DNA of 64,000 bases from Schistocephalus solidus (Eukaryota; Platyhelminthes; Cestoda; Diphyllobothriidea; Diphyllobothriidae). Position numbers and translations under genes: made by a program. Numbering within the stretch: position 1 is the stretch's first letter; each line of letters starts with the position of its first letter. The notes under the pieces were generated by a model. The model worked only from the letters and a program-made list of their open reading frames with translations, did not search any database and was not told where the DNA came from. The stretch lies in assembly GCA_017591395.1 (NCBI GenBank), contig WEDG01001408.1, forward strand, positions 186,001 to 250,000, in the 5' to 3' direction. This document shows, one piece after another, positions 1-11,200 of this stretch.

Positions 1-789
1 ATCGGACACGTAGTTATTTGTGCTTATCGAAACTGTGCGTTCATTGAGATTCTGGGACAAAGTAGTACGTTATTTATCGAGTTTAATGAATAACTCCAGC
101 TGTTTTCCATTCGCCCATAGTAGAACAGATTACCAGTTGACTTTCACAGTTGTCACTGCTGTGCTCATGCTGTCATATTGAATGACCCCACTTTTTTCAT
201 TTACGAGCCCGCACCAGAGTTCCACCGAAAGCCCACGGTCATCTTAATTTACATGCTTTTCAGCTAGTACAACACTTAATATTTACTTCAACACCATATC
301 TTCCCTGATAGTGAATAGGGAAGGATGATAAATTCATACGAAAACGTTTGATACCCTTTGATAAATCAGTATATGAGATAGATTTCAACAGGGTCTTCCC
401 GGCTGGCACTGTTCTTTTGTGCCCGTCTCCCACTGATCTCTTTCAACTATGTTCTCTAGTAAATAAAGGGATCACGCGAATCCCCTATCCGTATATTTTC
501 AGCTGTTATTGGGAGCACGTTATTGTAGTTTTCATCTGCTGACCAATGGAGTATATTATCATCCTTTCCCTACAATAACCCCTCTGTTATCACCAACTAT
601 TATCGAAAATAATAACAGGCAGTGGCCTGGGGTTCCTGGCCTGATGGCCGACTTTGCATTACCACGACCGGACAGGTGATAGCAAAGAACCCCACAATAA
701 CTGTTTCAACGCCAAACAGAAAATATGCATTCAGGTCTGCTCTGTTGTGATATGCTTACGCGCAGGTTTACGCTGCTACAGACACCTAC

Positions 790-1060
790 ACCCAATCCTG
801 CCTCAATTCGACTGGATTCCCTTCTGAAATCGGGCGCAGATATTTGAGATAAGAGAGGGTATGGGTGCGGTAAATGCTGCGCAAGTCTACCATAACTATA
901 AACTCATTCACAGACATGTGATTTTGAAAGTTGTAGTGGCCCGACTCCGCGTGCATGTTGCAATGCTGAACCTCTTGCGATTACAACCAAGTGTGCACCA
1001 GTGACTGTCTGGTCCTCGCCAATCGCGCCTGTCCTACCCGGCTACTTACACACACATCAC
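790..1060 (+). repeat. Dispersed repeat C, copy 1
   Basis: Contains a segment (about 865-930: aaatgctgcgcaagtct, then tataaactcattcac) resembling 13910-13970, and another (about 1008-1033: gtcctcgccaatcgcgcctg) resembling 15160-15182. It is probably a degraded interspersed repeat; class unknown. Confidence 0.45.
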
Positions 1061-1097
1061 TTACTACTTACTTCCTTACTTACTACTTACTCACACA
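1041..1097. repeat. ACTT/CTTA-rich microsatellite
   Basis: Imperfect tandem run of tactta/cacaca units next to dispersed repeat C. Confidence 0.7.
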
Positions 1098-1982
1098 TGG
1101 TCTCGCTGGATGCCAACTAGGGTCTTACTTCTTCCCTTCTCATACGGAGCCGAACCTGCAAGTCTAGGGTCTTCCCTAATAATGTAAGGTGCTGTGATAA
1201 GATAAATACGCGAGTTAACTCGCCTCTCCCTCCATATATTGAGAATCGCCATCGGTAAGGCACATGGAATGGGTACCTGTCACTTGCAGGGTAAACCAGG
1301 TTTGAAATGGGGACATCTGCCTTTTCTCAAAAAGAAGTCCATTGAGATTGCTTTAATTATAATATGAATAATTAAATATGCTAGTTGGCATGAATAATTC
1401 ATCGTGGCTTACAGCATTCTAACAGGGATCCACAAGGCCTAAGAAGAGAGCTAGGATGGACGTGACAGAAAGTAAAAACAAAAATTGGCAAAGAAACTGT
1501 TACTGTTTATAAAGCATACTTAACCAGGTAGATGCTGTGTATTCTGGAAAGGGCTGATTGGTGCCAAGTACAAGTCCCCACCAAAGACATTGAAAAAATA
1601 GTGACAAATTTTCGTGCAAAGGAAACAGAGGAACTATAGAATATCATCGTTAACGGAAGATGGCTAGTTTCTGCTATCAGCTGACCCTCACACTTACGGT
1701 GTGCCACTCAGCACACGATGACAGGGTGCTTTATGAGCATGCATATCGACTCTAGCCAAGAAAGTCCGCTGATTCATTCTTACATGACAATTTTGTCACA
1801 TATTTGTACACAAACAAACAAAAATGCGCGGGCATAGAGGAAGAAAACTAAGCATGAGTCAAGCATAGGTTCCTGTTTATCAGCGAGTCCCTCTGTGCGT
1901 GTTGAAGAAGGGAATTAGAAAAAGAAAAGGGACCTAGACGAGGCACCTGCTTGGAAGCTTCATCTGGCTTTCAACGGCCACA

Positions 1983-2270
1983 TCAAAGCAGGAAGTAATT
2001 GAAGAGGGGTTGTGTGCGCATGCATACGATGCACTTGCCTACCGAGTCTTGACTTTGTCGCACTTTGATTACCTGGCCCATCACCATCCCGAACATGTGC
2101 TCATCCATTGAGCTGGGCATCACGCGCAACCAGAAGTGTTTGTGCTCCTCGAAAAATCCGCACATACCTTTGGCGGTGCACTCAATGAACATGTGCGAGC
2201 GGAAGATCGGTAGACAACTGCCCGGTGAGGAGAGCTGCTGGCCACCACCCTGAGCTCCATAGCCAGTGTT
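1983..2270 (-). CDS. COL4A: Collagen IV exon 27: C-terminal half of second C4 subdomain and stop
   Basis: 288 bp ending in TGA at 1983-1985. It has [38 protein letters not shown] and GKCIVCMR, providing the last five cysteines of NC1. A Lys lies 11 residues before the CxxC pair, where the sulfilimine-forming hydroxylysine 211 lies. The usual YY is FF, the usual ISRC is VGKC, and the chain ends with an extra [10 protein letters not shown]. The acceptor is tttacccgtag. Confidence 0.94.
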   Translation of the reverse strand, partial: NTGYGAQGGGQQLSSPGSCLPIFRSHMFIECTAKGMCGFFEEHKHFWLRVMPSSMDEHMFGMVMGQVIKVRQSQDSVGKCIVCMRTQPLFNYFLL

Positions 2271-5200
2271 CTACGGGTAAATGGGAATATGCGGCGTGGT
2301 TTTTACAAGAACAGTAGGGCTAGAAGAGCTGTGCAGATAGCACCCACATTTGCGCAGCGTAGTGCTCCATCGACATTAGTACCAGCTTTCCTCTTACGGA
2401 CAACGAACACACTAGTATTCCTCAGTCTGAAGTTTCCGTAGAGTTGGTGTGAGAGGTAAACACAAGACAATGATATCGAACCATTGGCTGCGAAGACTGC
2501 AAAATAAAATTCTAAGCTAAATATTTTAAGCCATAGATCCCCATTGAAGTCCAACAACTTGGTGACGACGTGGTCTAATCTGAAGCCAACTTAGTGGACT
2601 CCGGCACCACCTCCTATGTCGGGTCGGATCCTGTCTCTGTGGACACTAACGATCCCAGTAAACCCAAGTTTCTCTTCTATCGTAAGTGACGACGTCGTCC
2701 ATGATAGAAGTACACGGCTGCAATAAGGCTGAGCTCTTTGTGGCTCCATAGGCCGGACGAATTTTGTTCCTTTCGTTGAATCAACTTTACGTAATACGTG
2801 TCTTGTAAGGTACGCTATAGGAGGCTGGAAATATAACCCACGAAATAAGAAAAGGGCCATATTTCCACTGCTTTTTTACGGCCAATTGTCTTTGTAAACT
2901 GTCTACCGAAGCATAAGGGGCAAGTGCGGTAGTGCTACCTTGATTTTTTTAAGAAAACGTGCATCATGAACAAATAGGTCCCTTATGGGCACTCAGCATA
3001 TGATACGCTTCTATCTTTCACCACCTGAGGTGAAACCAGTGTACTAAAACCCAAAGATACCAAAAATCTGTTCTGAAGAGCTGTTTTTATTTGGCCATTT
3101 GAGATAAAGGATGCAACCAAAAATCTGCAAAATAATAACGGCCTGCAGTACACTAAAATTTGTGGGTTAAGCTTATTTGCGTTATCAGGGATGCAGGACC
3201 TCAATTCCAGGATCCCGGGCTTCTTAATGTTGTGTAGCTTACGTGGTTTCATAACCCACTTTCAAACATGTAGGTATTTGTCCACAGATTTTTATGAATT
3301 GAAGTCGGAGTTGGCAGAAAATAAAACCTTGCAAGGGCTCCCGACCGGACAACTTTCAGTCATTCACCTCCGCCTGTTTTCCGCAAGTTCTTGAATGCTA
3401 AGGTGACAAAGACCTTGTCTCGGATATAACAGGTTCCATTGCATTTCTGTATAAGCGTTTTGGGTTCTGAATTAGCATCTGAGACTGGTAACCGACAGGG
3501 CGGCAAGCCGGTGGCTCAATGCTTAGGGCGTTGTCGTTGCCGGCAATATTTATCTGCCTATTCTACTACTAGCCGCACTGCGGCTGCTGACGGGGCTCGA
3601 GAATGAGCCTCAAAGCAGAGCGAAAGGAGTGAGTTCTGTTAGCAAATCTGTGAACAGGTACCAACGAATGCAAGTCAATATTCCCGATCTCAACCGGCAA
3701 GACAACGAGCCCGTGGCTCATTGGTTAGAGCGTTGAATTTCTGATCAATGGGTCGCGGGTTCGATCCTCAGGGGCAGCACCACCTGGGGTTGGGTGTGAC
3801 TGGCTGACGACGACTAATAAGTCAGAAATGGCCATTCCAGTCTCCCTTGTCTTTGCCGGCAATATTCATCTGCCAATGTGTATTGTCTAATACATGATTG
3901 TGTCTCATTAGCAGACTACCCGCGCAGTTTTTTTTCACGCTGGCAGTATTCAGCCTAGCATCAACATGTAAATCGTATGGGTGGCATCCACAAGCCCTTG
4001 CTCGATTTTTGTGCTACAAAGTCTTTCTTCACTTTTCAGTGAAATTAAGAAGTTTTGTTTATAAAGTACGCACTTTCACTATGCACCCTCGCCGTCGAGA
4101 TTACAGATAATCTCAACTATTACAGTCAGGTTCCCATAAGAGACTTTAAATGACAAGCCTGTTCTAGGACATATTGATGTAGTGAAGCATGTCGACTCTA
4201 TTGCCACGATTCTCTCAAAGAAAATGCTTCGTTGTCAGCAACCTTTGACTCTCAAGCATTCTTATTATTCTCGTACTTCAACAAAAAACATAAGGAGAGG
4301 TTTGATTGAATCCCGCATGCAACCTTGCTTTGAAAACTATGACTATACGTGGTTCATAATTTATCCTGGCCAGTCCACATGCCGAAGTCAACCTTTTGAG
4401 TTCGTGTACCAGCCTGTAAACATGAAAGAATCACAGACTGCACAGAGTTACGTGAAAACTTATCCAACTATACTCACCATGAGGAAACTACTTCCAGCCC
4501 ACATATCCGACCAGCCTTGTGGACACTTGGGGATCTCCAGCGTCTGTGAGTGGAAGGCGTATATCTGAAAGAGAACGACACATACATGTGTGAGAATACC
4601 GATCTCTACAAAATAAATCTGACACTTGATGCTGCGTGTAATTGGGGAAACTTTTTATACATATGCTGCATCCTGATTTTCGGTGTTGAACTGTATGAAA
4701 TTTTCGTTAGCTGTCGGTGTGCCTCATTGAAAAAGTAAAAATCCAATGGGAAAGAAGTTTGTCGAGGGGTTATGTCCGTTTTTGTATGGCCTATTGTCTT
4801 TTATTTTATCTCTAATAGGCCCAGCCACCAAACAATAATGCTACGTCTTGACATTACTCTACATTTTGCGCTGGATCTGTCTCAGAAATTAGAATATTTT
4901 AATCAGTGTTAGCAGACTCGAATAAAGTGTATTTTAAAATTCCTTTGTTACTAGTAAAATCATGCCGTATAAAGAAGGACAGGACTGTTAGCCGATACAT
5001 GCCGTCTCAGCTAGCTAAAAATTAAGTAAGTGGTGATTTTGTGCTTAGTTTAAGGACGCTTTGGCTAGTCAATAGGCGCTGATCTAAAACTTTGGGCTGT
5101 ATCTTGACTCGCGGTGAGGACCGACGGCTGTTCTTACCCTAGTTGGTGCTTCACACACCACACACCGGCTGATGTGTCGCTGTGTCTCATTGGCCAAAAC

Positions 5201-8200
5201 GGGGTTCCACATCATTGGCTCATCCTCAGTGCTCAACCAGTAGGAGCGGTCATTGCGCTGGGCATAGTAGCAGTTCTCTTGTTTCTCACAAAACATGAAG
5301 GGAATGGGATTGAACATTTGTAGGCAGGAACCTGGGCTGGCTAAGTCATTGACGTGCGAGCGCTCCGACCCGGTCATACTGAGGAAGGAGTATCCCTCCC
5401 ACATTTTTCGCGTGGATGAGGGGCACTCTGGGATACGCATGGTTTGGCTATGCCTATAGGAAATGAGCGAAAAGTGGAACATGAATAAACGAAAGGGAAG
5501 GTCTAAATGCGGATGTATCGTTTCATTCCACGCTGCTCAATGTTACAGGGAATGACTCTACTTACATTGTAAACAAGTATCCTGTGTTACCACGAACATC
5601 ACCAACACGGCCAGGTCTACCAGGCTCACCATGGGGACCAGTGTCGCCTTTGGGACCAGTGGGGCCGCGAGGGCCCTTTTCTCCTGGCGGGCCATCATAT
5701 CCTTTTGGTCCCTGTGGGGCAGGTTCTCCCTTTTCACCCTTAATGCCTGGCAGACCTTCAAGTCCGGGCATTCCAGGTCGTCCTTGTTCGCCTTTCGGAC
5801 CAATGTCACCGGGTGGACCCTGAGAGCCTTTGACGCCTTTTTCACCCGAAAGTTGGTCTCCGGCGTCTCCCTTATCGCCAATCGGACCCACAGGACCGCG
5901 TTGCCCCTTACGGCCAGGGAATCCTTTTTCGCCTTTGAGGCCCTCAGGTCCGGGTTGTCCGTCCCTGCCTCTGTTGCCATCAAGACCAGCAATACCAGGT
6001 AGACCCGGCAAACCTGGATCTCCTTTGAGGCCACGCTCACCCTAAATGCACACAGCAAACATTGTGTGGAATGCCATTCAGCGAGGTTATTATTACCGAA
6101 GTTGGTCATGCGTCTACCTTTGGTCCGGTAGCTCCCGGCACACCCTTAGGGCCAGTACGACCCTTGGGTCCCTTTGGACCTGGTGGTCCCTCCCTTCCAG
6201 GCATTCCAGATCCTGGGAAGGACGTACCCTTCTCTCCTTGTGGACCGGGTTGGCCAGGTGGACCGACACGGCCGTTGAAGCCGGGTTCACCTTTTTCACC
6301 CTTTATGCCTGGAAGATCGGGACCGGGATCACCTTCCGGACCTGGAAGTCCACGTTTGCCAGGTTCACCTATAGCACCTTTCTGGCCCATGGGTCCAACG
6401 GGGCCCTGCTCTCCTGGTTCACCCTTGGCTCCGGGCAAAACCGAAAGAGATTCCCCTGGGTCACCAGGAGTGCCACGCTCACCCTTTGGTCCTATAAATA
6501 CAATACAACACAGCGGGATATATATAGCGATGGTGAAAAGGGGAGGAGGACAATAGAGCATACCATAGGATATAAAAACAGAGGGATCCTACCTTCGGGA
6601 CCCTGGGGGCCTTTGGGTCCTTGAGGTCCGGGGCGCCCAGCCTCACCCTTTCGTCCATCTTCTCCACGGATACCCTCAGGCCCACGGATTCCCTTGGGAC
6701 CGGGTCTGCCGGGCTGCCCTTTTGCACCAGCCATGCCTGGTCGGCCGGCTGGACCCTCAGGACCGATGTTGCCCTTAGGGCCAACCGGACCCCGAGGACC
6801 GTCTTCGCCTCTGGGACCGGGTGGTCCTTGCTCACCTTTTTCTCCGATCGGAGCCTGTCCCCTTATAAGAGCTCGTTCTCCCTTCGGTCCACTAGGACCC
6901 TAAAAACAGAACACACATGCAAATTTTAATAACATTCAGTTGCTGCTACATTAGAGCACGTAGCACCTACAATATATGCACTAGAATTATAAAATTTCCA
7001 GAAAACATGTTTGGTTTTAGGTATAGGTTGATGTTTAAGGGACAGTATGCAAGCTATTCAAGTTGTGTTTTTTTCATTTTATAGCTTATGTAGTTGGCTG
7101 GAGGGAGACAGTACGCTAGCTTGTATAAGTATAGTTCCCGCGTTTCCATGCCCGCTGTAGACTCCGTTTTAGAACACCAACAAAGAGGACATTAAGATTT
7201 TAGATGTTCTCTTTATTCTTTTCCAGGAAACGGTAGGTTATGTACGGCACCAAAAAAGCCAGAACCCCCAGGCACGTGTAGTTTGGACTGTTGGTAATAG
7301 GGTTTTTAAAGGTGGGGAAATTTCAGCGGGTAATATAATTTGTATACGGTCCTTCCCAAATTGCATGTGCTGTTCCTTCTGCTCTTTGAATTTACGAAGT
7401 CGATAGTGCGCATCTGTTATAAAGGCTTCAAGAATTTGATAGCCTAGCGGACAGCGGCCTGAAAAGCCCTGGGATGACTCCATTGCCGGTTTCATCCGCA
7501 CAGACTTCGGTGGAATACGCTTGCTTCAAAATCGGTGTAAAAAGATAATTTTTCGGGCGTGAAACCTTCGCGAGTTGCACACTTTGTCAATCGTTGAGCA
7601 TAAAGCATCCAATTTCACACCAGATGTGTGAACGAAATTTCAAAATATTTAATAATTGAAACCACAACCGACAGGATAAATAGCCCTTGGCTCAGTTTTA
7701 GAGCTTTGGACTGGCTGTCTATCAACAGACAACGAACACGGGTTCGAGGCCCAGGTCATGCAACGCTGGGGTTTGACGATGCCTGGCTGACCTTGGCAAT
7801 TAAGTCAATTTTACCGTTGTCACGCCGGGGTAAAAAGAAGAATTGTTCTGGCGTGAAACATTCGCGTTGAGCATAAAGTAAAGCGCGAGTTTTGGCTTTC
7901 TGGCTTTTCTTGGTGCTGTACATAACCTGCAGTTGCCGTTTTCCAATAAATACCAAAACCTCTACCGTTCAGATAGTGCTGATTTTCCTCCAGGAAAAAT
8001 ACCGAAAGGTCAGATTGGTGTCGCTGACGCATTTGGTGGGCAAATCTGCAATCCGTCTTTACCAAACTATCCGAGGAGCTTTAGGTCCTCTGCAAGCTAA
8101 AACCAAGTCTGTTGGTTTTGGGCGTTTAGTCCGAGTAGTTTTGGCAAGACTATTTGACTAAACCTCCACGGAACCTTTGCACACATTATCCGATTTCTCG

Positions 8201-11200
8201 TCGTTATTTATATGGGAACGAGGTCGAGTAAAACACGCCAGTTATAACAGAAATCGTTTAAAGTTTGACTTAATACACAAGTGGGTTGGGAAATAGTGGG
8301 AAAGGTTGTTTGTAAGAGGTAGTGAGGTCTTTAGTGGTGCAGTTTATGGAGAGTAGGTGAGCAATGCCGACAAAGACAAGTTGGAGACTGGAATGGCTAT
8401 TTCTGGCTCATTAGCCGTCATCAGCCAGTCACACCCAACCCAAGGGTTGTACAACACTCGTGCTAAGGGCTCATTGTCCTTTCGGTCGTGATCAAGTATA
8501 TTAACCGTGTTAGAGGGGCGCTCACCGATCGCGTTACTTCTAACCAACAGCTCGGGAATTTGAGCCTCAGGGTTGCAAAACCTGGGTTTGTGCGTGGCTG
8601 GTAGGTTATAAGGTTTCTGTAAGCAGCTTCTATGCTGACGTTTTGTGTTTGTCACCATTGTTGATGGTTTATAACCAACCGGAACTGCATTGCGTTGCCG
8701 TTCCAGTACTACATGAGCGGATTTGCCGATTACGACGCACAGCTAGGTCCGATTATACACCAGTATTGCAGGTTAGAACTATATACTTACCATTGGACCT
8801 GTAAGACCGATTCTGCCTGGAGGACCTGGCTCACCGTCTTCTCCGGTGGGTCCACGGGGTCCTGGACGTCCAGGGTACCCAATGTCACCCTGATCGCCCT
8901 TCTCACCTGGGAAGCCCTTTGGACCTTTTATGCCTGGCTCACCATCTTTGCCAGCCAGTCCGTCAAGGCCACTCATACCTGGTGGGCCCTGTTTACCCTT
9001 CGGTCCGGGTGGACCTTGTTTTCCAGGCAGAGATGCTCCTGGAAGGCCAGGGAGGCCTTTGTCACCTGGCCGACCATCATCACCTCGTTCTCCAGTTGGA
9101 CCCGGGAGTCCTAGACAGATAAGCATTACCGGGAAGAAATGATTGCTCGTCCCACATGGAGATACGGGTTGAGTTAGTTATGGATGAAAACTTGGCCTTC
9201 CTCGGGTTTTTAGACAAGTAAATTGTGACACAAAAGTGAAACGTAAAAATACTTGTTAAATCAAGCTGTCTTCTTAAAAAAATATATTATAGTCTACGTC
9301 TCTTAAGCCATAATTAGGTGGCTTAACCTGTTGAAATTTATTGGGCCTATAACTGTGTACTGACTGTAGTTATTTGCGGTAAATGCTCACAGTTCAGATT
9401 TTATTTTTTAAATAGGCCACGTTTGAATTTCAAACATTAACTTGATAGTCCTCAAGTTTCGACCTACCTTTTAGACCCTTTTCACCTTTAACACCCTCAC
9501 TGGCATATCCAGGTTCACCAACGTCACCCTTCTCACCCTTCCGACCGGTTGGACCGCGCGGTCCAGGTGGTCCACTGAAACCGTCAGCGCCTTGAGGACC
9601 AGGTGCGCCGTCAGGACCAGGTTTACCAGTCGGACCTGGATAGCCCTTGGGTCCTGGCTGGCCGGGGGGTCCATCGGGTCCGGGCTCTCCACGTTCCCCC
9701 TCAGGACCCATTTGACCAGGCCGTCCGGGCGGTCCGTCGGGACCGGGTTTGCCCTTTTGCCCAGGCAGACCGTCGGGTCCGACTTCTCCGCGAGGTCCGG
9801 GAAGACCTTTCTGGCCGCGCTCACCTTTCATACCTTCACTAACGAAGTCGTCTGGGCCGGTATCACCCTTTTTCGCCTTGAGGACCTTGAGCACCAGGTG
9901 GACCACGAATGCCCTTGGGACCCTTCATGCCGACTTGCATTTCACCAGCATCTCCAGGTTCTCCCTTTGGACCGCGATCGCCGATGTCGCCAGGTCTGCC
10001 AGCAACACCTGCGAGACCCTTGAAACCTTTTTCACCGACTCTTCCGGGCGGGCCAGGGACACCTGGCTCGCCTTTTTGACCAGGCTCACCAGTTTCACCA
10101 CGCGGTCCATGAAGCCCCAACTCGGTGCCACCATCCGGTCCTGGTAAACCCTGGTCGCCAGGCATTCCATCTGGGCCACGAACCCCCTTGGGACCAGGAG
10201 CACCCTGCTGGCCTTTGTGTCCGGGCGGACCCTCAAGACCCTGCAGTCCTGGCTGTCCCTTCTGACCTCGACGACCCTTTTCTCCGGTAGGACCCATCGG
10301 TCCAACACTCCCCGGATAGCCCTTCTTGCCGTCCTTGCCGTCGATGCCTCGGAGACCTTTTTCTCCTGGTGCACCTGTCAAAATATTTTAAGAAAGAGCA
10401 TATCAGGGGAGGCGAAGCAGACGCAAATTTACTGAATCGACATCATTTTTAGTCCCTATTTGACCCACAGTTTATTTCCACAGTGCTCTCCATCTTTCCA
10501 GTTGGGTTATTATGTCCTTCTTAGTAGGACAGGCCGAGTTTTAAAAAATAGGACCTTAAGAAATAAGGGTTTCATTTCGTGCATAATTCAGCTGAGGTCC
10601 TAAACCTCAGTCAGTGTTACCAAGTCAAATGCTAAAGAAACCTTTCAGATTTTCGAGCCGGTACCAGCAAACCACTCTAAAAACCTAAGCTAAAGGGTGC
10701 TAGCAACAGTCGAGGCAGTGATTATTTGGGTAGCGAATCCATCACTTTCCTGTTAGATGTTGAAACAGGCAGCCTTTCTACCCTAACCGACTACAGGTGG
10801 GGATGGCACACCACCCCGACAGTTCGATCGTCGTAGTCTCACGATGTCCACCGTATGCTAAACAAAGGGGTAATGCAGGGACGGTGACTTGTGCACAGAT
10901 TAGTTTTAAGTGATAGTTGACCTGCACTGCATCTACCGCACTCTCTCTTTCCTCGGCTGTCAGTGCCCGGTGTCAGGACAGAGTCAAGAAGACCAGAGGC
11001 GAGGTGGGGTGCAGGTGACTGGCACGACCAGAGCCCCCTTGGGTGTGCCGCCACGCCTGAATCAGATCCCATGCAGTGGGAGTGCCATAAATGACAAAAG
11101 GGCCTGATGCGGCGTGAGTTTGAACCTACGCGGGCCACCATGTTCAGCATTTGTTATGGGAACTTAAACCGGATAACGCCTGCCGCACCCTTAGTTGGCC

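Larger units (their letters stand above)
1..1982. other. 3' flank of the collagen gene; no other gene seen
   Basis: The minus-strand 3' UTR must begin here. An ATTAAA word on the minus strand (1352-1357) is a possible but unproven poly(A) signal. The rest holds short unrecognised ORFs only, plus a dispersed-repeat fragment (about 790-1060) and an ACTT-rich microsatellite. Confidence 0.5.
2271..4477. other. Collagen intron 26
   Basis: 2.2 kb between exons 27 and 26. It includes two tandem tRNA-like SINE units (3507-3890). I see no other coding signal; short ORFs here have no recognisable domain. Confidence 0.75.
6900..8790. other. Collagen intron 21
   Basis: 1.9 kb between exons 22 and 21. 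It holds two SINE-related copies (7664-7815 plus, 8350-8510 minus). No coding signal was recognised. Confidence 0.75.

Noticed and set aside
5558..6109. Overlapping minus-strand ORF in a second frame of exon 24
   Set aside because: It lacks Gly every third residue and crosses the splice sites; it is a frame shadow of the collagen exon.
5584..10435. Long plus-strand Pro/Ser/Gly-rich ORFs opposite the collagen exons
   Set aside because: They are antisense shadows of the Gly-X-Y repeat; splice sites, cysteines and NC1 motifs all support the minus strand.
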